Below, piece by piece: positions 1 to 12,179 of a stretch of DNA of 64,000 nucleotides. The notes beneath the pieces were generated by a model. The model was not told where the DNA came from and searched no databases. It worked only from the letters and a program-made list of their open reading frames with translations. A program made the position numbers and the translations under genes. Origin of the DNA: Sinonovacula constricta (Eukaryota; Mollusca; Bivalvia; Cardiida; Solecurtidae); the NCBI GenBank assembly GCA_007844125.1, contig CM017561.1:34177406-34241405 (forward strand). The letters are read 5' to 3'. Numbering within the stretch: the stretch's first letter is position 1; each line of letters opens with the position of its first letter.

Positions 1-203
1 GGATCACGTTCTTGTATTGACCCTCCCTCTTCATCCAAGTCATCATCCTCAATGTTACTAAGAGCAGTATCTGATGCAGAGTCATAATGATCAGATTGTT
101 CCTCATCAAGATCAGACAAATCATCCACAGGTTCCAGAGTTCCTGGCGGGAGTCTCAGTGGGCCGGGACTCACGGCGGACAAAGACTGTGTAGATCCAGT
201 CAT
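1..203 (-). CDS. N-terminal coding exon of an unidentified acidic protein (partial)
   Basis: On the minus strand an ATG at 201-203 opens a frame of 67 codons that runs off the left edge without a stop. The encoded N-terminus is Ser/Pro-rich for about 25 residues and then strongly acidic, with clusters such as DDLSDLDEEQSD and IEDDDLDEEGG. This composition is typical of disordered regulatory N-termini. No domain is visible and I do not recognise the protein. The AT-rich sequence to the right would be promoter or 5' UTR. It could be a chance open frame, but the sustained acidic and Ser bias and the absence of stops over 200 bases argue for a real exon. Confidence 0.5.
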   Translation of the reverse strand, partial: MTGSTQSLSAVSPGPLRLPPGTLEPVDDLSDLDEEQSDHYDSASDTALSNIEDDDLDEEGGSIQERD

Positions 204-617
204 CTTATACACATGCTCTTACTTCTACAGATATGTTTGTCATATTACTGAGCACCTGAAAAGAAAATAAGGTAGCGGCTAGGTTTTGTAACCTGTATCA
301 TGCTACATTAGATAATATTCCAGTCTAATAACCTTCTAGGAGCTGGCTGATCTTGTTCTTCACTATTTGCCTAAACCTGATCAATTTGTGCTTAGCAGTT
401 TACAATCTTTCACAAGCAAAAGTATTTACATATTTTATGTTACTGTTATCAATGCCCTTCAAGCTTTTTTTGAAGTATTGTGGCATTGTTTTATGTGTCC
501 AAGCTTTACAAAAATAAGGTTTTACACTTTTATTTATGTTGGGGAGAACACTCCAGTGATATCAAGCAGACCTGGGTTGACCAGTATTACGAATTGATTT
601 TAAACTTTTTGTTTAAA

Positions 618-709
<92 letters not shown>

Positions 710-2861
710 ATTAGATAGAATATTATGATTAGATAGATAGATTTGCAAACTCCAAATATATATATATATACACAATCATTCTTTTGAATTAATTATCTCT
801 CATTTGTATTTATTTGATAGCAAATAGGTTTGGTATTTTTTATGTTAAAGTTTGTCTTCTTAACTGGTATAAAAACATGTTACCTGAAGAATAAGTGACA
901 ACCAGGCCAATATACATCAATCTTCTAAATTATAAGGTGAATGACAACATCAGATAACTGGATGTTAAGCAGACCTGTAGACACCAAGCTATGTGAAGGT
1001 TGGTCTCTATCTATATATTGACTATTGACTCTGACCAGCATCATCCAAATTAATGACAAGGTGAGAAGGCTGCAGTCCAAGTAAACACGACTGTAGTGAC
1101 TTCCTGGCCAATTTTAAAAGTGGCTTGAAGTTTTAGTATTAAAATAAGTTTTGAAAATAGTGTTAGTGAATGGAAATAACTGCATGACAATCAATGCGCT
1201 CAGAAGCGCTGTTTGGGAAGTGTAGGCTTGAACCTGTATGCATCTGTATGCAAACAATGGTCAAAATTACTCTATAGTAAATCAAAAAGACAATGCATTA
1301 GAAATTGGAAAGCAGGCAAGTCTTCAGCGGCAAATATGCACCTCTTCTAAAATAGACAGATCGCCATCGAGCTTCTGTCATCCAAACAACTGTTGTCATT
1401 ACAAATTGAGAATGGTTATAGCCTCATTCATCAATAAATATACACCAGTCTGAATGACTTGTTCTGTTACAGGTCCCCTTCATTAGGAAAATATTTTTGC
1501 AGAAACATTCAAGTTCTGCTTACTTATTACATAAAGTATATGTTTATGTAGGGAGACAACTATTGCCCTTTCCCATAACTTGTCCAGTCAGCTTCTAACC
1601 ACAAATGACACAGGAAAAGATTAAAACATTTTCAAGGAAAATAATGAATAACAAGCCACAACACCCATTGTTAAGAAACTTTCATTAATTCCAGACAAAA
1701 TGTTTGATTTTCATGTCTAACAAGCTGGCAAAATGTAGATCTATATGTATAGCACATCAAAAGATATACACATTTGCAGAAAAAGTAAACAAAATAAAAG
1801 AGTGTTAAGTACAGGAGTATTATGGGTGTAAATAAACTAGATCTATAGCAAATAGTTATTAATTATTAAAAGCACAGTAAGCAGAACAAATTGTCTATAA
1901 ACAAACCAAAGGAAATTGCCACCAGCATCCATGAAAAAATATACTTTAAAAGAGGTCTCCAATCAATCAACTATAGATGATGCTAGAAATTAGCAAACCG
2001 TAAGTCATTTCCTTTGTCTGCTGTAACTCAGCTGCTTCTTCCCTGTCAGCCTATACTACAAGAACTTGTATGTTACAGCCCATGGTAAATTGTTACAATT
2101 GTCGACCATACGATCATTGAAACTGATATTTTGCTAATAAGGGTTCGAATCTGTTCGTTCGATTCTAGTTGATTAGAATATGGGACCATAAATTTGAAAA
2201 TGTTTTAATTTTACCCAAATCTAGCTAAATACAGTAAATGTACTACCACCCTGCAGAAGTATTTAAATGAACTAATTATGTAGACATGTGAATGTATTAC
2301 ACATTTTCACTTGGGTATTTTACTACAAACAACATTATTACCAAAGACCTGCGAGTGTGTCATTTAATATACATGAAATAATGTTGCTTATTACTTTTAC
2401 AAATGTTACAAATTATCCATATGACATTCAATATAATTAGATCTATTAGCACACTTGTTTCAGGCACAGTAAAAATGAATCGAATGCCAACAATTAAAGA
2501 AGCCATGACATCACTGAGGTAATGGACTGAAAGGGTAATATTGATAAGCTATACATGTATGCCACTTAACTTTAGGACCCTGAAACTTTTATTGCCCTGA
2601 TTAATAAAGTGGCACTAATGGGAGGTCAACCTAATTAATTCTAATTAGCGAACTTAACTGGTCATGGGAATGTGTACAGATCATACTAAATGACATCTTA
2701 CAAAATAAATGTTTAACACTAAGTGTGATATGTCTATATTCTTTATTCTTATTCTTGCATACATATTTGTTATAATGAGTAATGAATAGAAAAATGTATA
2801 TAATAATTTATTAAATTAATGATATATAATTATTTTATTATTTAACAAGCTTATACCAAAA
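204..2861. other. non-coding stretch, AT-rich
   Basis: No convincing coding region is visible. Open frames here are short and lack domain features. The stretch holds a (TA)n microsatellite (listed separately) and otherwise ordinary intergenic or intronic AT-rich DNA. Confidence 0.6.
619..707. repeat. (TA)n microsatellite
   Basis: An uninterrupted TA dinucleotide run of nearly 90 bp is seen directly. The Ile-Tyr repeat frames across it on both strands are artefacts of the dinucleotide. Confidence 0.97.
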
Positions 2862-3066
2862 ATCACAATTAAATATTTTAAACTACATTTTCTAACTTTT
2901 CTTTGAAGTGTTAATTAATATTGTTTGCAATTTACCATAAATACCTACAATTATAATGTGCCAAACATCACAATTAAATATTTTAAACTACATTTTCTAA
3001 CTTTTCTTTGAAGTGTTAATTAATATTGTTTGCAATTTACCATAAATACCTACAATTGTAATGTGC
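2862..3066. repeat. tandem duplication, 105-bp unit, two copies
   Basis: The block beginning ATCACAATTAAATATTTT at 2862 recurs at 2967 with near-perfect identity, giving a 105-bp direct tandem duplication. The copies differ at only a few bases, so the duplication is young. It has no coding content. Confidence 0.93.
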
Positions 3067-3163
3067 TCATAGTAAATCACATTAAATTTTAGATTAATAA
3101 GTTATCTGTATAATTAGTAATTCAATATATGGGATTTAGACAGCTGTGACCATTTTTGAGCAG

Positions 3164-3278
3164 GAGGCTAGGTTACTTTGTTTTTATCTAATTATCATAT
3201 GACTTAGAGTAAAATATATTAAAACGTCATTTTATAGTTTATTTATACATGATCTGATTTCTTACAACTTTGCGTTGT
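3164..3278. repeat. first copy of a ~157-bp tandem duplication, interrupted by the hAT element
   Basis: Sequence from GGAGGCTAGGTTACTTTG to the hAT insertion point matches 6681-6800. The rest of this copy continues on the far side of the transposon at 6641-6680. Removing the transposon leaves two adjacent ~157-bp repeats. Confidence 0.88.
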
Positions 3279-3586
3279 CAGGGGCGTAGCTTCCATTAGG
3301 CACTGTAGTGCCTACACTTTTTTCTCAGAAATGAAAAAAAAAAAATGTCAAAAATGTCAAAAATGCAATAAAAATTGAAGGGTAAGGGGGTATAGACTAG
3401 CAGCAAACAGCTAATTGATCGATCATCTTATTTAAAAAAAGTCCAGAGAATCTAAACGAGTTTTATCTCTATAAATGTGACTTTCTTGATATTTGTACGA
3501 AAGTTCAGCGCAGCGCTCTATTAAAGACTATCAGGAACCGATGACGTCACATTAAAGTTTCTTGTAAATAGACCTCTACTGAAAAT

Positions 3587-6373
3587 ATGGCCGACCAGGA
3601 TCCGCCATGTCCAGATATCGGTGGTGCTAGCTTTTGTATTAATGATGAGGAAACGAAGCGATGCCTCCTGAATGAAGCATGGACATCTTGTCTGTCATTC
3701 CCATTTCCTTTGAGGTATGCATGCTTTAAATATTTGTACTTTTTGGGGTTAAAATGCACCCCATTATCCGACATATTTTTAGCTACTTGTTACCAGTATT
3801 GGTCCCCAGAACTATTTAACTTTGAACAAAAAACCCAGCCCAGTCCATCATGACATGTTCACGAAGGCAACTAGGAATAAATGTTAGTATGAAACAATTA
3901 CAAAGTAGGAAATAGGATATTTTTAGTAGGAAATAGAAGCCAATGAATCTATCGACAGAATGAAATCTACCTACTTATACAATTAAAATCAATGCCGTCA
4001 AGTGGTTGTGGAATTAGCGCAGTGGTTCAAGCGTTTGCCTCATGATCCAGATATGTGAGTTCGATGCTCGGTGACGGAATTTTTTTTAGAAAAAATCCTA
4101 ATGCTACTCTGCTAACATTTTTTTAAGTTATTTCAATCGCTTTTGAAACATTATCGCGCAAAATTTATTTAATATTGTGTTACTGAAATGATCAATTTTC
4201 GGTACTTCATCATACTGCCTTATTTTTCGTGTCATGCTATCGTGTCTCCTTATCTAAATATCACACTTAATACTTACACTTGTGCATCTATATAAAGGCT
4301 TATTTGCTACCAATTTGTTTAGTGACTTACTCTAAATATTTTGTTCAACAGGACGTTCGGAAGCAAACAACGTAAACTGAATGGCAAATGGTTATTGGAG
4401 AAGAAATGGTTGCGGTATTCGAAGTCAAAAGATGCAGTTTACTGTGTTAACTGTTGTTTGTTTGGAGGTAATGATGGTCGTGAAAAGACATTTACATCTA
4501 GCACAATCGACTGGAAAAATCTTTCATCGTTACTGAAACGTCATGAATTTGAAACCTGTCACACAAATGCTTCTGCGAGAGCTGAAAGTTATCAAGATAT
4601 CCAGTCAGGAAAATGTGAGTCAATCAATAAGAAATTGTCTGAATCTTCTAGGATAACAGTAAATAACAACAGACATATCTTGCAACAAATAATTGAAGTT
4701 ATAGTTCTTTGTGCAAAACAAAACATACCACTTAGAGGCCATACTTCTGAAAATAGCAACTTCAATGTAATACTCAATGCGTTTGCAAAGAACAACGAAA
4801 TACTATCTGAACATTTGGCTAGTGCACATTATAACGCCAAGTATACTTCTCCTGATGTTCAAAATGAACTAATAAGTATTTGCGCTGAACAAGTCTAGGA
4901 AAAGATTACCAGCAGCTGTTGAAACTGTCCTTTCTTTGCAATAATTGTTGATGAAGCTATGGACAAATCAACTAAGGAACAATTGTCGCTCTGTGTAAGA
5001 TTTGTTGATGACAACTGTTGTGTAAAAGAGGAGTTTTGGGGTTTCGTTGAGTGTCCTTCAGTTAAAGGTGCCGACATTTGCTCAAGCATTTTGTCATTTC
5101 TTCAAGATGTAGACCTTGATATTTTGAAAATCCGTGCGCAATGCTATGACGGGGCATCAAATATGGCAGGCAAATATCGAGGTGTTCAAGCACTGGTTCG
5201 TGAAATATCCCCACACGCCACACTTAGTCCACGGCAAAGCCCATTGCTTGAATCTTGCGTTGGTACATAGTTCAAACATCCCGTGTGTGCGCACGATGAT
5301 GTCTACTGTTCAAGATGTCAGTTTCATGTTCGATTACTCTGCTAAACATCTGACTGCCTTCTGTAATGAGTTATCTCAAGATGCTACAACAAGAGCAGAA
5401 ATGGAACAGAGAACCAAACTGCGAACCTTATGTGAAACAAGATGGTCAAGTCGCGCAGATGCCCTAGCAACGCTTAAGAATGCCTTTCCCATTATTGTTC
5501 ATGCCCTTGAAACACTGCAAGATGACAAAGCAGAGGCAATATTTGAGAGGGATTCTCAGATTTGATTTCATAATATCTTTAATCGATGCTGAACATTTGT
5601 TAAGTTCAACTGTCGCCCTTACTAACCTATTGCAAAAAGAAGATAAGGACTTGCTGCATGCAACAGAAGAAACCAAAGTCGTTATATAGCTACTGCACAA
5701 TGAGCGGAACGACACTAACGTATGGGACGCACTCTTTGACAAAGCTCCAGCTATCGCTGCAGAATTCGACATTCAACCATCAAGACCTAGAACAGCTGCC
5801 AGGCAAAATCACCGAGCCAACCGGAATATTCAAACATTGTCAGATTATTGGAAAGTCACCTTGTTCTATGTATTCCTTGATCATTTGGTACAGGAAATTG
5901 AATCCCGCATCTTGAATAACCAAGATCGTTTTGCGGCACAGTATCTTCTTCCAAACAGATTACCAGGATTACAGGATGAAATGCTGCCAGCCATATATGC
6001 TGCTTATGCTCCAGATCTCAGCCATACATTTGAAGCTTTCGAAAATGAAATAGCGAGGTGGAGAGTTCGTTGGAATATAGCTGAAAACACCCCGGTTCGA
6101 CTACAAGAAACGCTTCAGAAAACCAACAAAGTCTTGTATCCCTGTGTTCACACTATTCTCACAGTTCTTTTAACAATTCCGCCGACATCAGCATCATGTG
6201 AACGATCGTTTAGCGCAATGAAGCGAATCAAGAATTATTTACGGTCGACTATGGCAACTGAGAGAATGTCATCATTAGCAATCCTCCATATTCACAAAGA
6301 AATGGAAGTTGAAATCAGCAAAATTATCAATACTTTCGCCTCTAAGAAAGGAAGAAAACTTGACTTTTTCTAA
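3587..6373 (+). pseudogene. hAT transposase (TTF/ZMYM-type, DUF4371-like), broken
   Basis: The gene would cut and paste the surrounding element in the nucleus. Exon 1 runs from the ATG at 3587 to a GTATGC donor at 3715; exon 2 follows an AACAG acceptor at 4351. Splicing restores an uninterrupted TTF-type zinc-finger start containing RTFGSKQRK, WLRYSKSKDAVYC and NCCLFGG. DUF4371-like RNase-H core blocks follow (IIVDEAMDKST and RAQCYDGASNMAGKY), with GKAHCLNLALVHS after a frame change. The C-terminal hAT dimerisation domain is clear at about 6180-6310 (IPPTSASCERSFSAMKRIK). Lesions: stops at 4896 and 4920, a frameshift near 5210, another near 5540 and a stop at 5687. It is inactive, but one frame stays readable from 5690 to 6373, so decay is recent. 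A domesticated ZMYM gene is excluded by the intact transposon ends. Confidence 0.9.
4008..4075 (+). repeat. degenerate tRNA-like sequence (SINE head) in the hAT intron
   Basis: The stretch contains an A-box-like TAGCGCAGTGGTTCAAG and a B-box-like GAGTTCGATGC spaced as in a tRNA, followed by a T run. It does not fold into a convincing cloverleaf, so it is called a decayed tRNA-derived SINE head rather than a working tRNA gene. It lies between the two transposase exons. Confidence 0.45.
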
Positions 6374-6640
6374 AAGAATGTCGTACTCTTACTTACAATA
6401 ATGTTGTATAAACTAAACTTCTTATGTATGAAATTTCGAATTTCTGTTGAAAATCATTTTTCATTGCAGCAAAAATGCTATAAAATTGTGTTTTTTCTTT
6501 TTTTCTAAAAATGACTCAAAATGCCTCAGAATGCAGCAAATGCAATTTAGATTTTCAAAATTTTCCGGGGAAGCATGCCCCCGGACCCCCCTAAAATGGT
6601 GCCTACACTTTGATTTCTTCCAAGCTATGCCCCTGGTTGT

Positions 6641-6840
6641 GTGGAAAGTTTACAGCAACAATCCTAGTAGCTGGATTTACAGGAGGCTAAGTTACTTTGT
6701 TTTTATCTAATTATCATATGACTTAAGGTAAAATATATTAAAACATCATTTACATGTATATTTATATATGATCTAATTTCTAACAACTTTGCGTTGTGTG
6801 GAAAGTTTACAGCAACATCCTAGTAGCTGGATTTACATTA
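6641..6840. repeat. second, uninterrupted copy of the ~157-bp duplication (empty hAT site)
   Basis: Sequence 6681-6838 repeats 3164-3278 plus 6636-6680 and contains an uninterrupted TTTGCGTTGTGTGG junction at about 6789-6802. This is the pre-insertion form of the hAT target site within the same window. A few substitutions separate the copies. Confidence 0.88.
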
Positions 6841-7162
6841 ATCTTTGGTATGTGGCAAAAAATTCATACTGAAATAGCTTACCCACACTTTGTAGGCAAT
6901 GTAAAACAAAAGGCTGCCTCATCTCCTCATCTAATACAAAGAAAAAATTGTGATAAATTGATAAATGGACAAAAACATCTTTGATGCCAAGCTCAATGGA
7001 GACTAAAAACTTTTGAATTCTTATTCCCATGTTTATCTACATTCTACTGCCTACTATTTACAGAATAAGCACTGTACAGACCTACACAGCCACTGAATGG
7101 TGGATGGTCTTGTGATAATACAATGGCAGTCTCAAATGAATTAAAAATAGCATTGTCTAATT

Positions 7163-7240
<78 letters not shown>

Positions 7241-7263
7241 ATGTATATATATATATATATATA
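7163..7263. repeat. (TA)n microsatellite, left part
   Basis: A TA-rich run with occasional interruptions abuts the left end of the 7264-8186 element. A shorter TA run continues at 8187-8204, so the element appears to have inserted into the microsatellite. Confidence 0.9.
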
Positions 7264-8186
7264 CAGTAAAACCTCTCGAAGCGGCACCTCTATGCAGCGG
7301 CTACCTCTAAGCAGCAGGCAGTTAAATTCCCCCCCAGTAGTTTTCAGCGCATTTTAACCTCTAAGCAGCAACTCCTCCGCGAAGCGGTAAGCGGCCGTAT
7401 AATTGTCTTCCCTGAGGCTAGTTTAACCTCTGCGTAGCAACGCCAGTGCAGCTATTTTTAGATCAGTCTGTCGCGTACACCAGAAATGTCACGCGGTCGG
7501 CTAATCACTGCTTGTACCCTGTTGAGAAGGTGTTAATTGGAATCAAGTTACAGTTGGACGGGAAACCAGCTGCATGCTATAAACATGCCATCGTAGATCT
7601 AGGGTATTGCGGGAACGTGTGAAAGTAGTGTCAACTATTGATGCTGTTAACAGTAGGTTTGTTTTCTTTAAATGATCGGAAGATTAAAAGATATCACTGT
7701 ATTGATTGCTTACTTAAAAAGATGTTTACGTTAGTGCTAAATGCAAACTGCCATTGTTTTAGGATATCTGACTATAAATTCAACAACGAAATGGTGCAAA
7801 ACAACTAAATAATACTGAACTTACATATACAGTATGAGTGTACATGTACATACGTTTACAAGTTTTTTCTATGTTCAACAGCTTGCGTTTTCATTATGTA
7901 CATACATTTTTAAATTTTTTGTGTTATACAACTTGTTTTTTTCATCATCAATAAATTATTTAAAAAATCATCTTCTGTTACCTCTTATAACAATATATTG
8001 CATTTTCATTACCAAAGTAAAATTAACTAAAACATATATTCTTAGGAAAATCTAACATCAGTACAAAACTATTAATTTTTTTTATTTTTTTCTCGTCTTA
8101 TTGAAACCTCTGAGCAGCAACACCTCTGAGCAGCAACACTTTTTCGTGCCTCCGCCAGCAGATGTTGCTGTGGAGAGGTTTTACTG
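7264..8186. mobile_element. pogo/Tc1-mariner-like non-autonomous element
   Basis: The ends are inverted: CAGTAAAACCTCTC at 7264 and GAGAGGTTTTACTG ending at 8186, each flanked by TA (7262-7263 and 8187-8188), the target duplication of the Tc1/mariner superfamily. The internal motif CCTCTAAGCAGC and related CTCT..GCAGC repeats occur near both ends. Ends of the form CAGTAAAACCTC are typical of pogo/Tigger elements. The 923-bp body has no transposase frame, only short chance frames, so it depends on an enzyme encoded elsewhere. Confidence 0.85.
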
Positions 8187-8204
8187 TATATATATATATA
8201 TATA

Positions 8205-9055
8205 CAGAATAATATATATTTAAAATGATAAAACTTAAAATTTAAAATTACAAAAATGGCAAGAATTAAGAATTATATCAAGCATTGAACATACATAGAA
8301 TGAGCTATATCATTACATAACCTGGTAACCTGGTTCTAACCCACAGAAGGCAATGAAGCCCCATGCAGGTTAGCGCATATATCTTGACCTAGTAGATAAT
8401 TCATAGTCAGTGGAACACTCGTTCTAATAGCAGTTTGCACCCCATTTGAATGTAAGCAGGATTGTTCATGAATTGTTCATTAATAAATCTGCATTTCATG
8501 TATATCTGAATTAGACAATATAACAATCTTCCAAATTGAAGCATGCCTGGACACAATTAATGTGTATAGCATCTTTAGACATACATATTTTCCCTGTACT
8601 TGCACTTCTTTCCAGGCATGAATAACTGACTGTGAATGATAAAGGTCATGCAGTGTATATCCTATGTGCTTCCAAAATCCATTTTTCTCATAAGTCTAGA
8701 CTGTGTGGCAAGTGACACTGCCTAAAAGAGACCTCTTTTAAAAGTAAAGGTGTAAGGATTTAGATATTTTATTATTTCATAAATGAAAAGCAGCACATGC
8801 AATGCTGTGGCAGAAATGGCATTCTTTTCAACTCAAACATATGTGTTGATAGTATTTTACCAGAACATTAGGCAGTGGTCATCCTAGAGGAACTTCATGG
8901 CAGAAAAGCTTTTAAATATATCAACATATGTGTTGTGTCATGATATTATAAGGACCCATGGTTGTTATGTTTCTACTCTCTGAAAAGGAAAATTTGAATA
9001 AGGAGTATTGTTCTACATGTAACAGAGAACTATGGATGTGATAGGGTATCTCTGT
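8205..9055. other. non-coding stretch
   Basis: AT-rich sequence with no convincing gene or RNA; nothing identifiable is seen. Confidence 0.5.
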
Positions 9056-9059
9056 GTAG

Positions 9060-9375
9060 CATAGAGATAATCCAAGATTTAATGCAGACATTCTGGCCAA
9101 GATTGGTGAAGATTAGGCCATAAATGTGGAACTAGCAATTTCACAAGGATTTTCTAAGGTATATCCTTGTGACCTACTTGTTGACCCCACGTGACCCAGT
9201 TATAAACTAATCCAAGATTTCATGCAGGCAGACATTCTGACCAAGTTTGATGACGATTGGATAGCCTCTAGTACGTTGAAAAGCAAATTGTGATGCTGTT
9301 TAACCATGTCACACAACGGACATAGCGGTGTCATAAAAGCTTATCTTGAGCATGTTGTGCTCAGGTGAGCTAATA
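9060..9375 (+). repeat. truncated copy of the bivalve-type 146-bp-subrepeat element
   Basis: Blocks such as CTTGTGACCTACTTGTTGAC, CCACGTGACCCAGTTATAA and AAGATTTCATGCAGGCAGAC match the element at 57370-58275. This copy ends in the same TCAGGTGAGC terminus (9361-9370), preceded by GAGCATGTTGTGC. It lacks the left terminus and most internal repeats. Confidence 0.85.
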
Positions 9376-11090
9376 AAAAAGATAAAAGGTAAGACATATT
9401 GCTAAGTTGATGATAATTTTATGGTAAGTCTGCAGCTGTAGAATCTCCATATATAGCAATAATAACTGTTTGTGTAGTTTTGGTTGACTCATAAATCTTG
9501 CTGAAGAAAATTAAAAAAATATCTGTTAATATGTTAACTGAAAAGGGCACATATTTTAAAATATTTAATTATATTTTGTTTGGCCCAAAGTATATAAGTA
9601 AACAGGTAAAATGTAGCCTATTTGTCAACATTGAACATAGTTAAACTTTCCTTATCTAATAAAATCTGTTGCAATGGCAATTGTAGTGAAGATATGTTGG
9701 GATTTTTTCTAAAATCCAAACAGTGCCCTGAAACATGACGGTTGCTCTATAATTGTGCAGAATCTGTTAGGTTTTGGTCCAAATTTAAATAAACACTTGG
9801 CTTGGAAATCAATTTAATAATATGTTATTGTGCCGCAACTGCAATGTATAGTTTAGAGAAAATTCTAAATTTGAACAAGTTTAGTTATATTTTATTTTGC
9901 CATACATTGAACACGGAAGAATCCACAGGATATTTTATTATATGATGAGTTTAAGTTGTTACTTGTTACCATAAAAACTCTACTGTGACATGTTCAACAC
10001 ATTATTTAATACCCAACCAAAATGTCAATTGTCAATATAAATGTATACTCATTAAGCAAAAAATCTGAAGATACTCCAATGCTGAAAAATTGCTTAAAGA
10101 AAGGAAGATTGTTTTTATAATTTTCTATTTTAATATAAAACAATGATCAATGAGACAACAGAGCTGAAAATGTAACCTAGCTACATGTTATTGTCCAGTT
10201 TAATTTGAAGTATGTGTCTGACGGTTTCGGCATTTTTTTTAAGAACTTGAACCAATTATTAACAACAAACTTATATTGCCGAAGGTTGATTTAGCCTCTT
10301 TTCTCAGAGTACACTTAAGAATCATTCTCCAAAAAATCTAGAAACATTCTTTTTTCTTTCAGTGGGAGTATCCCATCATACGAATGTCAAATTCGGTCTA
10401 TGCCTACCGACCTCCAACCGAACCCCTATCCGCCCCAAACCCATCCCCTCCACACACACCTTTGAAAGGTTCTGCACCCGTGCACGAGTAATATGGTAAT
10501 AAAGTTGATAGTGTCCAACATATTTGCAAATATCTTCCCATTCTACATAACTATTTTCTCTGAGTGAGTTTGTACAAGACACTGTGCCGATAAACTTAGA
10601 TTTAATAAGTTCATTATCAAACTTTCCAAACTTTGAATATTTTTTCAACCAATGTCAAAGAGCGAATGACTCGTCAAACAAGTGTCACACAAGTTTAAGC
10701 GATTATTAATAAATAACTTATCCAAAGTCACGAAAGTCAGGAAGCTAAAACAATTCTTTACCTCCCATCGAGAAATAAATTGACAGTGTACAATTCTCAT
10801 ATTCTCTTTTTAAGCTCACTTGTTTACAGTTAGCAACGACAGGTGCGAATTCGAGGGGCGATAATTTAGGTTAGCACTAAATAGCAGACAATCGACTGAT
10901 TTCACAGGAAGCAGACAAAGATACATTTAACACACAAATGCACATTTTGAGGCAAATATTTATACTTTCTTTGGTTGAATTACTATGAAATCAAATACTA
11001 TACATATATTTCGTGCTTTTAAAACGCACATGATCCAATTTAATAAAGAAAATACATGTCTTTTCTACGGTTCAATAAAATTATTGCCAG
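9376..11090. other. non-coding stretch
   Basis: AT-rich with no supported gene. A minus-strand frame of 90 codons at 10376-10648 has no recognisable domain and ends in a low-complexity pyrimidine-rich patch, so it is not called. Nothing else is identifiable. Confidence 0.5.
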
Positions 11091-11094
11091 ATAG

Positions 11095-11800
11095 CTTTTA
11101 AACTCGGTCTACTTTTTTTGTACATTTTTAAAATATATATCTAACTCTATAGCCTCTAATGTACATGGCTAATTTTGGCTGCATTCTTAGATTTTGTTAA
11201 AAAAATATAGGGTCTATACTACATTGTAAAGACCTAAATGAACATTGATTGTTTTATATAATTTTTTGATATATTAACTCTACCATAAATTTATAGCCAT
11301 TTAGTTTTGTCTGCTTTTTTACTGCATTTTTTTAATATAAACTTTAAAGCCCTTAATTTAACCTGGCTAATATTGTCTGTTTAATGACTTTTAACTAGAT
11401 AATACATTTTATGGTCCTTAGTGTATCTAGATAGTTTTGTCAGCTATTTTGAGCTTTTTAAACTAAAAAAGTGTGTAGCTCATTTATTATACTTGTCTAG
11501 TTTCGTCTGTTGTTTTAGGATTAAAATATATTAAGACAAAATTTTAGAGTTTTAAGTCTAATAAAGTGTTGTTTCTGCTCTTTAGTGTTTTTTTAAAGTA
11601 CAATGTAGTTAAATATTCCGTTCCATTCTAATAAAGTGTTGTTTCTGCTCTTTAGTGGGGTTTTTTAAAGTACAATGTAGTTAAATATTCCGTTAGTTCA
11701 TAGTAGATCTATCTTGGTTGTACATTTTTAAAGCAATTCAATTTACCTGAATAATTTTTCTGCTTTTTAGTGCATTAATTATTAAAATATTATTATGTTA
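11095..11800. repeat. decayed tandem repeat with ~65-80 bp unit
   Basis: A recurring pattern built on TAGTTTTGTCTGCT, TTTAGTGCA and TTTTTAAA, then a CTTAATTTA..TGG-like block, is visible about ten times with heavy divergence. Two adjacent units at 11557-11626 and 11627-11696 are nearly identical (70-bp period), showing recent local duplication within an old array. Confidence 0.7.
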
Positions 11801-12179
11801 CCTTATTTATATTTTATATTACAAAGTTTAAATTCATTAACAATCCCTGGCAGTTGTATCCGCTCTTTCGTGCAACAAAAAGTTAAATTACTTTCATTGC
11901 ATGCTTAGTTTCGCAAGCCTTTTAAATAAATTATTAAAGAAAATGTTTTATGTTTTATGTTAAGAAAGAATTAAATTGCATGAGGTATCGTTTTGTATGC
12001 TTGTTTGATAATCATAAATATATCCTGTTGTGTTTTTGGTAGGTTTTCTTTATGGCATTTTCTTCTTTGTATTTTTTTCTTCTTATTTTTCAGAAAAAAT
12101 ATTTTTAAGGTGTTTTTAATGTTGCTTATTAGGTTTCTCGTTTAATGGCTTAGCAGAAGGTGGCTCCAGCGTAACAGTT

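Larger units (their letters stand above)
3279..6635 (+). mobile_element. hAT transposon with terminal inverted repeats and 5-bp target duplication
   Basis: The left end CAGGGGCGTAGCTT (3279) and the right end, whose complement reads CAGGGGCATAGCTT (ending 6635), form imperfect terminal inverted repeats of about 14 bp typical of hAT elements. GTTGT flanks both sides (3274-3278 and 6636-6640). The second copy of the host duplication carries the uninterrupted site near 6790, which fixes the duplication at 5 bp. Most hAT families make 8 bp; lineages with 5-bp duplications are known (hAT5). The 3357-bp element holds a two-exon transposase gene, now broken. The G/C-rich stretch near the right end (about 6570-6595) is also seen in related mollusc elements, as I recall them. 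Confidence 0.87.

Noticed and set aside
480..775. Open frames of alternating Ile-Tyr on both strands
   Set aside because: They are translations of a TA dinucleotide run and have no other content.
10376..10648. 90-codon minus-strand frame
   Set aside because: No domain, low-complexity C-terminus and AT-rich background; treated as chance.
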